Shown here in pieces: positions 18,982 to 27,540 of a stretch of DNA of 64,000 bases. The first letter of the stretch is position 1, and each line of letters begins with the position of its first letter. Under the pieces are notes generated by a model that had not been told where the DNA came from, did no database searches, and saw only the letters and a program-made list of their open reading frames with translations. A program made the translations under genes and the position numbers. The DNA is from CAZGUX01 sp964529305. GTDB taxonomy: Bacteria; Acidobacteriota; Terriglobia; Bryobacterales; Bryobacteraceae. The stretch spans positions 11,631-75,630 of the forward strand of contig CAZGUX010000131.1 of assembly GCA_964529305.1 (NCBI GenBank), read 5' to 3'.

Positions 18982-19171
18982 CCGCAGTCTCGTCAACTGG
19001 CGGAATTGAGGATGTGATCATTCATGCAAATGCCACGGTGTGGAAGATTTGGACGGTTGTTGCAGACAGGCTCCCGCGAGTTCCCGGCTCTCCGGGGTTC
19101 ACAATATGGCTGATCCCGCAAGCCGGCTTCGACTCTCGGCCACGGCCTGGAACCATTACAATGAGGGTGTC

Positions 19172-19519
19172 ATGGTCCGACAACTCGATGCCGTTTTCGA
19201 GGCGGGCGTGCTTCGTCCTCTCGAGCCCTTAGCCTTGACTGAACAGCAGCGGGTTCGTCTGACGCTGGACGATGAGCCGGCTGCGCAAGAGGCCGCCGTT
19301 GTTTCAGGACGGGCAGATTCCCGGCGGGAAGAGATGTTATGGCTGGCCTCCGAAGCGAGTCCGTATGCCGGTCAGTGGGTTGCCCTTCATGGTTCCCGCC
19401 TGATCGCACACGGTATGGATGCGGCGACAGTCCGAGCCGCTGCTCGGGTCGCCGGCGTCGAGCGTCCGTTGCTGATCCACGTTCCCGAGGAGACCGATCT
19501 GCCATTCGGGGGCTGGTAG
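19172..19519 (+). CDS. DUF104 (AF2212-like) / DUF5678-like protein, putative antitoxin-type partner (115 aa)
   Basis: The N-terminal third (VFEAGVLRPLEPLALTEQQR, then VRLTLDDE) matches the AF2212-like domain. The C-terminal half (YAGQWVALHGSRLIAHGMD, then LLIHVPEE) looks like DUF5678. The ATG at 19172 is preceded by GAGGGTG. The gene is followed after one base by a small aspartyl-protease-like gene, a pairing seen repeatedly in bacterial genomes. It is probably a small regulatory or antitoxin-like module; the function is not established. An upstream start at 19040 is possible but lacks family similarity. Confidence 0.7.
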   Translation: MVRQLDAVFEAGVLRPLEPLALTEQQRVRLTLDDEPAAQEAAVVSGRADSRREEMLWLASEASPYAGQWVALHGSRLIAHGMDAATVRAAARVAGVERPLLIHVPEETDLPFGGW

Positions 19520-19520
19520 A

Positions 19521-19936
19521 TTGACGCACCGGCTGGCATTTGCGCACATTCACTCCTACGCCGGCCAGGATACGAGTATTGCGGTACCCATCGTTCTTCG
19601 TTCCGGCGCCAACGTTGTCGACTTGATCGCCTCAGTGGATACTGGAGCGTCGCATTGCCTGTTTGAAAGTGCCTACGCTGTTGAATTAGGTTTGGACCTG
19701 ACCAGCGGCGTTTACCAGCGTTTTCGAACTGCCAACGGCAGTTTCTCCGCGTTCGGCCATGAGGTTGAATCGACGTTTTTGGGATAAACACCCAGTCTCT
19801 CGTCTACTTCTTCGCTGAACCCTCCATTGTCAAGAATGTCCTTGGGCGCGGAGGCTGGTTAGACCGGGTTCGATTGGGCATCGTCGACCACGACCGCAGG
19901 CTGTACGTAGCCGAGTACGATTTCGACTCAGAGTGA
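19521..19936 (+). pseudogene. Retropepsin-like aspartyl protease, frameshifted
   Basis: From a TTG start at 19521 the frame gives SIAVPIVLRSGANVVDLIAS and then VDTGASHCLFES, the Asp-Thr-Gly active-site loop of clan AA proteases. It stops at 19787. The reading frame one base back continues smoothly from about 19775 to a stop at 19936 (NTQSLVYFFAEPSIVKNVLG, RVRLGIVDHDRRLYVAEYDF), which is the rest of this small-protease fold. The break falls at TTTTTGGG. It is a -1 shift: a one-base deletion, a sequencing error, or slippage on the homopolymer. Confidence 0.7.
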
Positions 19937-19988
19937 ATTGCCATCCCACCGAAAGATCGCAGAGGGTCTCCCGGCGGAACGCGGAGGC

Positions 19989-20010
19989 GTCTGCCAAAAT
20001 GAAATGGATG
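19989..20010 (+). repeat. 22-bp direct repeat, copy A
   Basis: The 22 bases beginning GTCTGCCAAAATGAAATGG span the start of the FkbM gene. They recur with one mismatch at 22165-22186. The two copies flank the ATPase gene of opposite strand (20880-22067). Confidence 0.6.
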
Positions 20011-20814
20011 CTGAACAAGCTCGCGCTGATGGGCGCCCGATTCATGCCCACGACGCTCAAGACCTTCATCCATCATCATCAGTTCCTCGACCGGTTTTCC
20101 CGGCGTGTTTACGGCGGCATGATGGGGTCTCACACCGTGGACATCGAAGAGGGGCCCATGAAGGGACTCAAGCTGGTGACGGGTCCGAACGTCTCTCATG
20201 CCCATGTGCGAGGCATCTATGAGCAGGAAACCATGACCGCGATCGACGGTCAGGTTCGGCCGGGCTTCATCTGCTACGATCTGGGCGCCAGCATCGGTTA
20301 CGTCACGCTGTTGATGGCGCGGAAGGCCCGGCATGTGTACGCGTTTGAGCCCGCGCCCCACGCGGCGGCCGAGATGCGGCGGCAACTGGCGGCGAACGAG
20401 ATGAACAATGTGTCGATTGTCTCGGATCCCGTCAGCCACAATGAGCGCGAAGTCTCCTTTGCCCTGACCGACGCGGCCTGCGGATCGGCAATCAACGAGA
20501 CCGAAACCCGGTGGGAGATCTTGAAGTTGAGAACCACGACTCTCGACCGGTTCGCGGAGCGGAACCCGCCGCCCGACTTCATCAAGATCGACGTGGAGGG
20601 AGAAGAAGGGCCGGTGCTCGAAGGGTCTCGCGGCCTGCTGCGGACGAAGCGCCCGGTGATCTGCTGTGAACTGCACTCGGTGGAGGCGGCCAGGCACGTG
20701 TGCCGGGTGCTCGAGGAGTCCGGCTACCGGGTACGGCAACTGAACGGAGAGCCGTTTGTCGTTCCCGACGAGATCGTCGCGGGCGATGTGCAGGTGATGG
20801 CAATGCCGGCCTAA
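19999..20814 (+). CDS. FkbM-family methyltransferase (271 aa)
   Basis: FkbM-type SAM methyltransferases methylate sugar hydroxyls. Motif I is CYDLGASIGYVTLLMARKA (about residues 92-110), followed by VYAFEPAPHAAAEMRRQL, TTLDRFAE and the family signature FIKIDVEGEEGPVLEG. The ATG at 19999 has GGAGG 11 bases upstream. The longer GTG start at 19933 overlaps the preceding pseudogene and adds no recognisable domain. It belongs with the glycan genes on both sides. The acceptor is unknown. Confidence 0.88.
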   Translation: MKWMLNKLALMGARFMPTTLKTFIHHHQFLDRFSRRVYGGMMGSHTVDIEEGPMKGLKLVTGPNVSHAHVRGIYEQETMTAIDGQVRPGFICYDLGASIGYVTLLMARKARHVYAFEPAPHAAAEMRRQLAANEMNNVSIVSDPVSHNEREVSFALTDAACGSAINETETRWEILKLRTTTLDRFAERNPPPDFIKIDVEGEEGPVLEGSRGLLRTKRPVICCELHSVEAARHVCRVLEESGYRVRQLNGEPFVVPDEIVAGDVQVMAMPA

Positions 20815-20879
20815 GTGTGCGGCGTCGAGCGCACGGACGTACGGCCTTATCGTGGACGAAGTTGGAACATGAATTAAGC

Positions 20880-22067
20880 CTATTCACTGACCGAGGAGAG
20901 GTCGCCCAGCAGTGTGGACAAGGGGACCACTTCAGTGTGGGGGTCATTCCGAAAAGGCTCGCGACCGGGGTAAACGACGAGACGCCTGCCGGCTTTGACA
21001 TCCTCACAGGCCAAATGAAAACCTCTGCCAGGATGAGGACTCGAGATCGAGCGCTTGACTTCAATTGCCCAAAGGTCCCCGTTGGCGAATTCCAGAAGAA
21101 GGTCGATCTCCGCTCCGCCCGAGGTTCGATAGAACCAGCCAGTGGCGCCAACTGGCGCCAGCGAGAGGATATTCTCGATCACGAACCCTTCCCAGCCTGG
21201 CCCGGCGACCGGATGCCCAAGCAATGATTCCAGATGTGCGATTCCCAGAAGGGCGTGTGCAATGCCGCTGTCCCGCAGATAGATCTTGGGCGAACGAACC
21301 AGACGCTTGGAAGCGTTGGAGTGCCAAGGCTGGAGCCGCCGGACCAGGAGCAAGTCGACCATCATGTCCAAGTAGCGTCCCACGGTCTGGCCACTCACAC
21401 CGAGCCCGGAAGCCAATCGTGCCGCGTTGAGCAACTGGCCTTGATTGTGCGCGAGCATTTGCCAGAACCGGTGCAGAGTTTCCGCCGGAATCCGGGGCCC
21501 GAGGGCTGGGATGTCGCGTTCGAGGTAGGTGAGAATGAACGCCCGCCGCCAGTCAAGGCTAGCAGCATCGTGGCGGGCGAGAAAGCTGTCGGGAAACCCG
21601 CCCCGGCTCCAAAGGCGGTCAATCGCGTCCGAAGAGTGCGCCTGAATTTCGGGGAGCGTGAATGGGGTTAGCTCGAGGTAGACGATTCTCCCAGCGAGAC
21701 TTTCGGCGGATTGCTTCAACAGATCGATGGAAGCGGAGCCCAGCAAAAGGAACTGTCCGGCTCGAATTCCCTGGCGGCGGCGCTGATCGATCAGGCTGCG
21801 GAGGGTCTGAAAAATTCCAGGGACACGGTGGATCTCATCCATAATGACCAGCTTGTCCTGATGCCTGGAGAGGTAAAGCTCGGCATCGGCCAACTTGGCG
21901 CGGTCGGAAGGGAGTTCAAGGTCGAGGTAGACGGCCCTGTCGCCGAGTTCCTCCGCAAAGGTATGGGCCAAGGTGGTCTTGCCTACCTGGCGCGGGCCGA
22001 GGAGGGCAACGGCTGGGAAGTGGGCGACGGAATCCCGCAAGCGATGGGCGAGGAGGCGGGCTAGCAT
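20880..22067 (-). CDS. AAA ATPase with DUF4143 domain (395 aa)
   Basis: Walker A is LLGPRQVGKTTLA (about residues 22-34) and Walker B is LVIMDEIHRVPG. The DUF4143 region follows (GGFPDSFLARHDAASLDWRR, LERDIP), with a nuclease-like end (GGAEIDLLLEF, then IEVKRS) that keeps an E...D...E-x-K arrangement. These ATPases are common, mobile and poorly understood; some associate with toxin or defence loci. It is the only minus-strand gene between 1 kb and 25 kb, and short direct repeats lie on both sides, so it looks inserted. Confidence 0.88.
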   Translation of the reverse strand: MLARLLAHRLRDSVAHFPAVALLGPRQVGKTTLAHTFAEELGDRAVYLDLELPSDRAKLADAELYLSRHQDKLVIMDEIHRVPGIFQTLRSLIDQRRRQGIRAGQFLLLGSASIDLLKQSAESLAGRIVYLELTPFTLPEIQAHSSDAIDRLWSRGGFPDSFLARHDAASLDWRRAFILTYLERDIPALGPRIPAETLHRFWQMLAHNQGQLLNAARLASGLGVSGQTVGRYLDMMVDLLLVRRLQPWHSNASKRLVRSPKIYLRDSGIAHALLGIAHLESLLGHPVAGPGWEGFVIENILSLAPVGATGWFYRTSGGAEIDLLLEFANGDLWAIEVKRSISSPHPGRGFHLACEDVKAGRRLVVYPGREPFRNDPHTEVVPLSTLLGDLSSVSE

Positions 22068-22164
22068 CTATGTAATTATTCCATGAACTAGAAGATATAC
22101 CTGGCTACTGCTCCTCCATTTGGAATCTCTGTCTGGGAGCCGAAGAGCCCACGGCCCCGGAAGT

Positions 22165-22186
22165 GTCTGTCAAAATGAAATGGATG
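22165..22186 (+). repeat. 22-bp direct repeat, copy B
   Basis: The 22 bases beginning GTCTGTCAAAATGAAATGG are 21 of 22 identical to 19989-20010. Here they sit in the 226-base gap between the ATPase and the oxidoreductase and are not followed by an open methyltransferase gene. They may be the stub of a second FkbM-like start, or a target-site-like repeat. Confidence 0.6.
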
Positions 22187-22293
22187 TTCAATGAGCAAAC
22201 GCGTGCGGATGTAACTCCAACGGCACGTCGTTCCTGCGTCCGTGGCACGAGGCAGGCCCTCCCTTGCGGTCAGGCCTCGGAACAAACAACGAG

Positions 22294-24435
22294 ATGAAAC
22301 AGGTTTTGCGAAAGGGGCTCAAAGACATCGTCGTGGACGAAGTGCCGGATCCCGTCGTGACGCCGCATCACGTATTGATCCGGCCGATGGCGTCTCTCAT
22401 CAGCAGCGGCACCGAGACGGCCAGCATTCATCAGGAGGGCGTCTTGAAGGAGGTGGCGGACAACCCGTCGCATCTGCGCAAGGTGTACGAGGTGATGAAA
22501 ACGGCCGGACCGCTGCGGACGCTGGCCGAGGTGCGGGCGAAGTTCAGCGAGTACGCCGTGCTGGGATATTCGGGCGCCGGAATCGTCGCGGAAACGCATT
22601 CGACGGTGACCGATCTGGAGATCGGCGACCGGGTGGCGTACGGCGGCGAAGGCACCGGCCATGCCGAGACAATCCTGACGGGGCGGAACCTGGTCGCGCG
22701 GGTACCGGACACGGTTTCCTTTGAAGACGCGGCCTTCGCGACACTGGGCAGCATCGCCCTGAACGCCGTGCGGATCGCCGGCATCGGGCTGGGCGACGTC
22801 GTGGCGGTGGTCGGCCAAGGGCTGGTCGGCCAACTGGTGACGCAGGTGGCGCGGCTGCAGGGGGCCGTGACGATCGCGATCGATTTGCAGCAGGACCGCG
22901 TGGACCTGGCGCATCGGCTGGGAGCTGGTCATGGCGCTCTGGCAGGCTCTGCGCGCGAGGCGGTGAACGCCTTGACGAACGGACGCGGAGCCGATTGCAC
23001 GATCGTGGCGGCGGCGGCCAAATCGGCGGCGCCCTGCCGGCAGGCGCTCGAGATCACGCGGGACCGGGGACGCATCGTGGTGGTGGGCGCGGTGGAATTG
23101 AGCGTCCCCTGGAACGACATGTATCTCAAGGAGATCCAGCTTCTGATGGCGCGGGCGTATGGTCCCGGCAGCTACGATCCGGCGTACGAGAAGCGCGGCA
23201 TCGACTACCCGCTGGCGTATGTCCGGTGGACCGAGAACCGCAACATGGAGGAGTTTCTCCGGTTGGTGGGCGAGAAGCAGGTGCAAGTGGCGCCACTGGT
23301 GACGCACCAGTACGCGCTCGAACAAGCGCCGCAGGCATACGACACGATCCTCGATCCGTCGACCGCCAGCCTGGCGGTGCTGCTGCGCTATCCAGCGGCG
23401 GAACCGGCCGCGCCCGTGTATGTGCCTCAGCGGAAGATCGCGGCCGGCGCCGCGAAGAGTCTGGATGGACGTTTGGGGGTCGCGTTGGTGGGCGCGGGCA
23501 ATCTGGCGCGTTGGGCGCACCTGCCGAATTTGCAGAAGACTCCGGGGGTCGAATTGCGGGCTGTGTACTCGGCCAGCGGGGCTCGAGGCAAAAGCTATGC
23601 CCTGCGGTTCGGCGCCGCCTACGCCTGCTCGGCGTACGAAGAGATTCTGCGCGATCCGGAGATCGCCGCCGTGTTGATCGCGAGCCGGAATCAGGACCAT
23701 GCGTCGCAAGCCGAGGCCGCGCTGCGAAGCGGCAAGCACGTCTTTGTCGAGAAACCCATGGCGCTTACCGAAGACGAAATCCGGCGTTTGACCGAGGCGG
23801 TGGAAGAAAGCGGAAAGCAATTGACGGTGGGCTTCAACCGGCGCTTTGCTCCGTACTATGTGGAGTTGAAGCGGCAACTCGCGCGACGCCAGGGGCCGGC
23901 GGTGGTCCAGGCGCGCGTGAACTCGCCGGGAATTTCGGGCGGCTACTGGATGGCCGATCCCGCGATTGGCGGCGCGATTCTGGGCGAGGCCTGCCACTTT
24001 GTGGATTTGATGTACTGGCTGCTCGAGTCGGAGCCCGTGGAAGTTTCGGCCTACTCCCTGCCCACGGGACGCAAGGAACCGGTAGGCGAGAACAACGTGG
24101 CCGCGAGTTTCCGCTTCGCCGATGGCTCGATCGGCAACCTGACGTACTGCACGGTGGGGAGCCGCACCTCGGGCGGAGAACGCGTGGAAGTGTTTGCCGA
24201 TGGCGTTGGGGCGATGACCGAAGATTTCAAAAGCATGACCCTCGCCGGCAAGGTGCGGCGGACGCAGTCGCGCTGGTGGGCCGAGAAGGGGTACGGCGCA
24301 CAAATGCAGGATTTTGCGGCGGCGATCCAGACGGGCAAACCGCCGGCGGTCACGGTGAAAGACGGGGCTCGGGCGACCCTCGGATGCCTGCGCATGCTCG
24401 CCTCGGCGCGCGCGGGCGCCTCGCTCCAAATCTGA
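22294..24435 (+). CDS. Bi-domain oxidoreductase: zinc-type dehydrogenase + Gfo/Idh/MocA (713 aa)
   Basis: Residues 1-360 are a medium-chain dehydrogenase (VGQGLVGQLVTQVARLQGA cofactor loop; AKSAAPCRQALEITRDRGRI). Residues about 395-713 are a Gfo/Idh/MocA dehydrogenase (VALVGAGNLARWAHLPNLQK; HVFVEKPMALTEDEI with the EKP motif). Such fused proteins occur in polysaccharide clusters, often near heparinase-like genes, and are presumed to act on nucleotide sugars. The ATG at 22294 is used; upstream frames lack similarity. The next gene's ATG overlaps the stop (ATGA). Confidence 0.9.
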   Translation: MKQVLRKGLKDIVVDEVPDPVVTPHHVLIRPMASLISSGTETASIHQEGVLKEVADNPSHLRKVYEVMKTAGPLRTLAEVRAKFSEYAVLGYSGAGIVAETHSTVTDLEIGDRVAYGGEGTGHAETILTGRNLVARVPDTVSFEDAAFATLGSIALNAVRIAGIGLGDVVAVVGQGLVGQLVTQVARLQGAVTIAIDLQQDRVDLAHRLGAGHGALAGSAREAVNALTNGRGADCTIVAAAAKSAAPCRQALEITRDRGRIVVVGAVELSVPWNDMYLKEIQLLMARAYGPGSYDPAYEKRGIDYPLAYVRWTENRNMEEFLRLVGEKQVQVAPLVTHQYALEQAPQAYDTILDPSTASLAVLLRYPAAEPAAPVYVPQRKIAAGAAKSLDGRLGVALVGAGNLARWAHLPNLQKTPGVELRAVYSASGARGKSYALRFGAAYACSAYEEILRDPEIAAVLIASRNQDHASQAEAALRSGKHVFVEKPMALTEDEIRRLTEAVEESGKQLTVGFNRRFAPYYVELKRQLARRQGPAVVQARVNSPGISGGYWMADPAIGGAILGEACHFVDLMYWLLESEPVEVSAYSLPTGRKEPVGENNVAASFRFADGSIGNLTYCTVGSRTSGGERVEVFADGVGAMTEDFKSMTLAGKVRRTQSRWWAEKGYGAQMQDFAAAIQTGKPPAVTVKDGARATLGCLRMLASARAGASLQI

Positions 24436-25481
24436 TGCGTGTCGTTCAACTCGGACCTTATCCGCCGCCCCACGGAGGGGTGCAAACCAACCTGGTGGCG
24501 ATTCGCGAATACCTGCGTGCCCATGGCGTCGCCTGCGCGGCGATCAACATTACGAGACATCGCAGGGAGAACCAGGACGAGGTCTACTATCCCAACAATG
24601 CGTGGGAACTGCTGAGGCTGCTGGCAAGGCTGCCGTACGATGTGGTGCACCTGCACATCGGCGGCAACCTGAGCGCGCGATTAATGGCCCTGAGCCTGAC
24701 GTGCGCGTGGATGCCGGGCCGGACAGCGGTGTTGACCTTTCATTCGGGCGGCTATCCTTCGTCGCCGGAAGGGCAACGGACGGATGCGCGGTCGTGGCGG
24801 GCGTTTGTCCTCCGGCAATTCGACGGGGTGATTGCCGTGAATGAAGAGATTGCCGGCTTCCTGGCGCGGTGCGGGGTCCCGAAGGAGCGGATGAGGCTGG
24901 TCGCGCCGCATGTGGTGCGCGCGCCGGGGACGGGTTCGACGATGCCGGAGGCGTTGGAGCGGTTCTTTGCCGCGCACGATCCGGCGCTGGCGACGGTCGG
25001 GTTGCTCGAGCCGGAATATGACCTGAAGCTGCAGATCGAGATCCTGGGCCGGGTGCGCGAGCGGTACCCGGAAGCAGGGCTCGTCATTATCGGCTCGGGG
25101 AGCCTGGAAGACGATTTGCGCCAGGCAATTGCGTCGAAGCCGTACGGTTCGCACGTACTCTTGTGCGGCGATGTCCCGCACGAGGCCACGCTGACGGCGA
25201 TTGGACGCTGCGGCGCGTTCCTGCGGACGACGTGGTATGACGGCGATTCGATCTCGGTCCGGGAGGCCCTGCACCTGAAGACGCCGGTGATTGCGACCGA
25301 TAACGGCATGCGGCCGGCGGGTTGCCATCTGATTCCGGCAAAGCAGGTTGAGGCGTTGTTCCAGGCGATTTGCGAGGAGCTTGATCGGCCGCCGCGCGAG
25401 CGTGGAGGGGAGGAGGCCGAGGGGGAAGAGAATCTGGAGGCGGTGCTTCGGTTGTATCGAGAGCTTGTGAAGCATGCCTAG
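24435..25481 (+). CDS. Family 4 glycosyltransferase (348 aa)
   Basis: GT-B protein starting MRVVQLGPYPPPHGGVQTNL, a classic GT4 N-terminal loop. Further motifs are YDVVHLHIGGNLSARL, LTFHSGGYPS, VIAVNEEIAGFL, and a C-terminal SISVREALHLKTPVIATDNG donor site. The start overlaps the oxidoreductase stop, so the two are translationally coupled. It probably transfers a sugar during surface-glycan assembly. A strong hairpin follows at 25485. This is the last polysaccharide gene before the toxin-antitoxin and R-M island. Confidence 0.92.
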   Translation: MRVVQLGPYPPPHGGVQTNLVAIREYLRAHGVACAAINITRHRRENQDEVYYPNNAWELLRLLARLPYDVVHLHIGGNLSARLMALSLTCAWMPGRTAVLTFHSGGYPSSPEGQRTDARSWRAFVLRQFDGVIAVNEEIAGFLARCGVPKERMRLVAPHVVRAPGTGSTMPEALERFFAAHDPALATVGLLEPEYDLKLQIEILGRVRERYPEAGLVIIGSGSLEDDLRQAIASKPYGSHVLLCGDVPHEATLTAIGRCGAFLRTTWYDGDSISVREALHLKTPVIATDNGMRPAGCHLIPAKQVEALFQAICEELDRPPRERGGEEAEGEENLEAVLRLYRELVKHA

Positions 25482-25484
25482 GAG

Positions 25485-25505
25485 CCCACGGCCTGAAGCC
25501 GTGGG
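25485..25505 (+). terminator. Perfect 8-bp hairpin after the glycosyltransferase
   Basis: CCCACGGC, loop CTGAA, GCCGTGGG. It lies 4 bases after the stop at 25481 and could terminate the operon, although no long T-run follows. The bases to about 25600 have no gene and look like a dispersed intergenic repeat, which also truncates the adjacent PIN gene (inference). Confidence 0.5.
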
Positions 25506-25599
25506 GTGTTCGGAGCCGCGAGCGGTTCAGGGAGCGGTGGCTGTTCCCGATTTCCGCACACGTGCTCAGTCTTAGTGACTTTCGGCCCCAAAAACCGGA

Positions 25600-25782
25600 T
25601 TCGAACGGGAGACCGCTTGCTGCGGCACGGTTGCCGCTGTTGAGACAGCAGAAAACTTCATACCGTGCCGCGACGGTAACGGAGCGGTTCGCGGCCTGAA
25701 ATAGCGAAACCGCTTTGGCCGTCCGACCCGGATGGTCGTGAGTGAGGAACCGGACAACGACGTTAGTATCGACCGCGACCAT
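25600..25782 (-). pseudogene. VapC-type PIN toxin, 3'-truncated
   Basis: From the ATG at 25782 the minus strand encodes MVAVDTNVVVRFLTHDHPGR and TAKAVSLFQA, the first strand and helix of a PIN nuclease with its first catalytic Asp. After about 30 residues the similarity to PIN domains ends and the frame runs into unrelated low-complexity sequence. The later acidic residues are missing. The start overlaps the end of the adjacent AbrB-type antitoxin gene, as in VapBC operons. The left limit is approximate. Confidence 0.65.
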
Positions 25783-26071
25783 GTCTCTCTCGAATTTGCC
25801 TCGCGATTGCACGGTTCATCTCGGCTACCGATTTTGGCTTGCCTCGAAAGCGAAGGCAGCCCGATCCGTCTTCGATGCGGGAAGGGGCAGTCTTCAGCGG
25901 ACGTAGCAGGATTCCCTCGGGGACTTTCTCAACCGTGAACTCAGCGCCTGGCTCCAGCGCCTCAGCTTCGCGTACGGACTTCGGAAGGATTACTTGCCCC
26001 TTGGTGGAAAGCCGAGTTGTGGGCAAGGCGGCGTGTCCGTGTAAGATCACGGTAAGATCGCAGCACGGCAA
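25763..26071 (-). CDS. AbrB/MazE-type antitoxin (87-102 aa)
   Basis: The swapped-hairpin AbrB motif TTRLSTKGQVILPKSVREAE is near the N-terminus, followed by EPGAEFTVEKVPEGILLRPL. The tail KSVAEMNRAIARQIRERHGR would bind the toxin. An ATG at 26071 gives 102 aa; a TTG at 26026 gives the more usual 87 aa (PTTRLST...). Its toxin partner at 25782 is truncated, so the antitoxin is orphaned. Confidence 0.8.
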   Translation of the reverse strand: MPCCDLTVILHGHAALPTTRLSTKGQVILPKSVREAEALEPGAEFTVEKVPEGILLRPLKTAPSRIEDGSGCLRFRGKPKSVAEMNRAIARQIRERHGRGRY

Positions 26072-26195
26072 GGGATGGCGCGGCCCGGAGCAAGCCTCGG
26101 GCGTTGGACCAGTGGCAAAGGTAGCGGCAACATGAATGGTGTACCATGTGGTTGTCTAGCTGATTGTCGCTAGTGATGTACAGGGAGTAAGCCTT

Positions 26196-26471
26196 ATGCC
26201 CAGGCATCGTACTCTGGTTCAAATCCCTCCGGATGTCGTGGAGGAAATTGACAAGATCGTAGGTGTCCGCCGCCGAAGTGCGTTTCTGGTGGACTTGGCT
26301 AGACGTGAGATCCGGCGGCAGCGACTCCTGAAGGTGTTCGCCAACCGGGATCCAATCTGGAAGGATGAAGATCACCCTGAGATGGACGGGGACTCGGACA
26401 ACTGGATTCGACGCATGCGGGCCGAGTCCGAGGCGCGCTTTGAACGTAGTCAATCCCTGACGAGCGAGTAG
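26196..26471 (+). CDS. vapB: Ribbon-helix-helix antitoxin, VapB-like (91 aa)
   Basis: The N-terminus MPRHRTLVQIPPDVVEEIDK, followed by RRSAFLVDLARREIRRQ, has the strand-helix-helix pattern of a ribbon-helix-helix DNA-binding antitoxin. The C-terminal half is acidic (WKDEDHPEMDGDSD), suited to covering a toxin. The VapC gene starts 5 bases after the stop. It likely represses its own promoter together with the toxin, as known for VapBC. Confidence 0.82.
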   Translation: MPRHRTLVQIPPDVVEEIDKIVGVRRRSAFLVDLARREIRRQRLLKVFANRDPIWKDEDHPEMDGDSDNWIRRMRAESEARFERSQSLTSE

Positions 26472-26476
26472 CCAGG

Positions 26477-26875
26477 ATGGGTGCCTCGTATCTTGTCGAC
26501 ACCAACATCCTGATCCACGCGATCCGGCAAAAGAAGGGGCGCTGGGAGCTGTTGCAAGGGTTGGTGGAGGCTGGAGGCTCGCTGGCTTGCTCGGTTTTGA
26601 CAGTGGGTGAGTTGTACGCTGGAATGAAACCCCACGAGAGGGCCCGGACAGAAGAACTGTTGGACGGATTCGAACGGCACGAAGTGACTGAGGAGATCGC
26701 GCGGTATGCGGGTCTGCTCAAGAACGAATGGACTCTCAAGGGATTCACATTCACGCTGGTGGACATGATGATAGCGGCGACTGCGATCGCCCATGACCTG
26801 ACCCTGATCACAGAGAATCGGAAGGACTTTCCGATGGCGGAGTTGAAGCTCCACCCGATATCCCCATCGAGCTAG
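26477..26875 (+). CDS. vapC: VapC-type PIN-domain toxin (132 aa)
   Basis: PIN ribonuclease: SYLVDTNILIHAIRQKKGRW (first Asp), LTVGELYAGM (Glu), TFTLVDMMIAATAIAH (Asp) and LITENRKDF (Asn/Asp). All four acidic positions are present, so the toxin looks intact. Such toxins cleave tRNA or rRNA when freed from VapB. The normal length and tight spacing after the antitoxin support a working module. Confidence 0.9.
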   Translation: MGASYLVDTNILIHAIRQKKGRWELLQGLVEAGGSLACSVLTVGELYAGMKPHERARTEELLDGFERHEVTEEIARYAGLLKNEWTLKGFTFTLVDMMIAATAIAHDLTLITENRKDFPMAELKLHPISPSS

Positions 26876-26902
26876 CGGCGGATCTCAGCACGTGTTCCGT
26901 TG

Positions 26903-26926
26903 CTATATCACTCCGGAGTGGTTCAG
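26903..26926. repeat. 15-bp-phased CAC doublet (degenerate)
   Basis: TATCACTCCGGAGTGGTTCAG contains a perfect 12-bp palindrome CACTCCGGAGTG. Its two half-sites are 15 bases apart, as in the doublets at 35351 and 63508. It lies between convergent genes. Confidence 0.4.
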
Positions 26927-27423
26927 TCCAGCGTCGGTCGCTCCGCCAGATGCCGGAAGGAGTCGTAGTTGTTCAGAATCGACTGGGAGAGCTCGAACAA
27001 GCGCTTGAGGAGTTGTTCGGTGTCATTGAACTGAATGCGGAGTTCCCCACGTTTGAGCGTCACGCCGGCAGGCCAGGCGGGAAGCGCATGGCGGTAGGCC
27101 GGAATCTTGACCTGGCGGCCGGCGAAGTCCTGGTGCGCCTCGTTCAGGACGTCGGCCAACTTGGCTTTGCGGCGGGCTTCCCAGGAGAAAGGATCCCCGC
27201 GGGCGATCCGCTCCAGGGCATCGATGAGGGCGCCGCGGTCGATGAGGTAGGTCCTTCCGATCTGAAAGCCACCAAACGCAGACATCAACTGATGGGCGCG
27301 GCGGCGGCGGACGTGGAACAGGCGTTCGAGGGTTTCGCGCTCGACGTAGGGAACGGAGCCGGTGGCGCGGAGAGCGTCGAGGATTTCGGGGAGACGGCTG
27401 TACCATGCTGGTTTGGCGGGCAC
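26923..27423 (-). CDS. Hypothetical protein, possible DNA-binding N-terminus (166 aa)
   Basis: No family recognised with certainty. The N-terminal 80 residues (YVERETLERLFHVRRRRAHQ, LIDRGALIDALERIARG) look like a helix-turn-helix or excisionase-type domain that picks a site-specific contact. The C-terminal half (GVTLKRGELRIQFNDTEQLL) has no motif known to me. It stands alone between two plus-strand TA modules. Codon usage and length support a real gene. Confidence 0.65.
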   Translation of the reverse strand: MPAKPAWYSRLPEILDALRATGSVPYVERETLERLFHVRRRRAHQLMSAFGGFQIGRTYLIDRGALIDALERIARGDPFSWEARRKAKLADVLNEAHQDFAGRQVKIPAYRHALPAWPAGVTLKRGELRIQFNDTEQLLKRLFELSQSILNNYDSFRHLAERPTLD

Positions 27424-27540
27424 TCACTGGCAGTCTACTATGGCGGCAAGGTTGTCTCCTGGGAAGACTGTGGCGTGAGGAGCCGGACTCTTCTCTGGTG
27501 TACCGTGGTAAGAAGAGGGGCTCAGCTGACCAAGGCAACC

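Noticed and set aside
19775..19787. Programmed -1 frameshift in the retropepsin-like gene
   Set aside because: TTTTTGGG is not a proper X-XXY-YYZ slippery heptamer in the zero frame and no clear downstream stimulator was seen. Indel or error is simpler.
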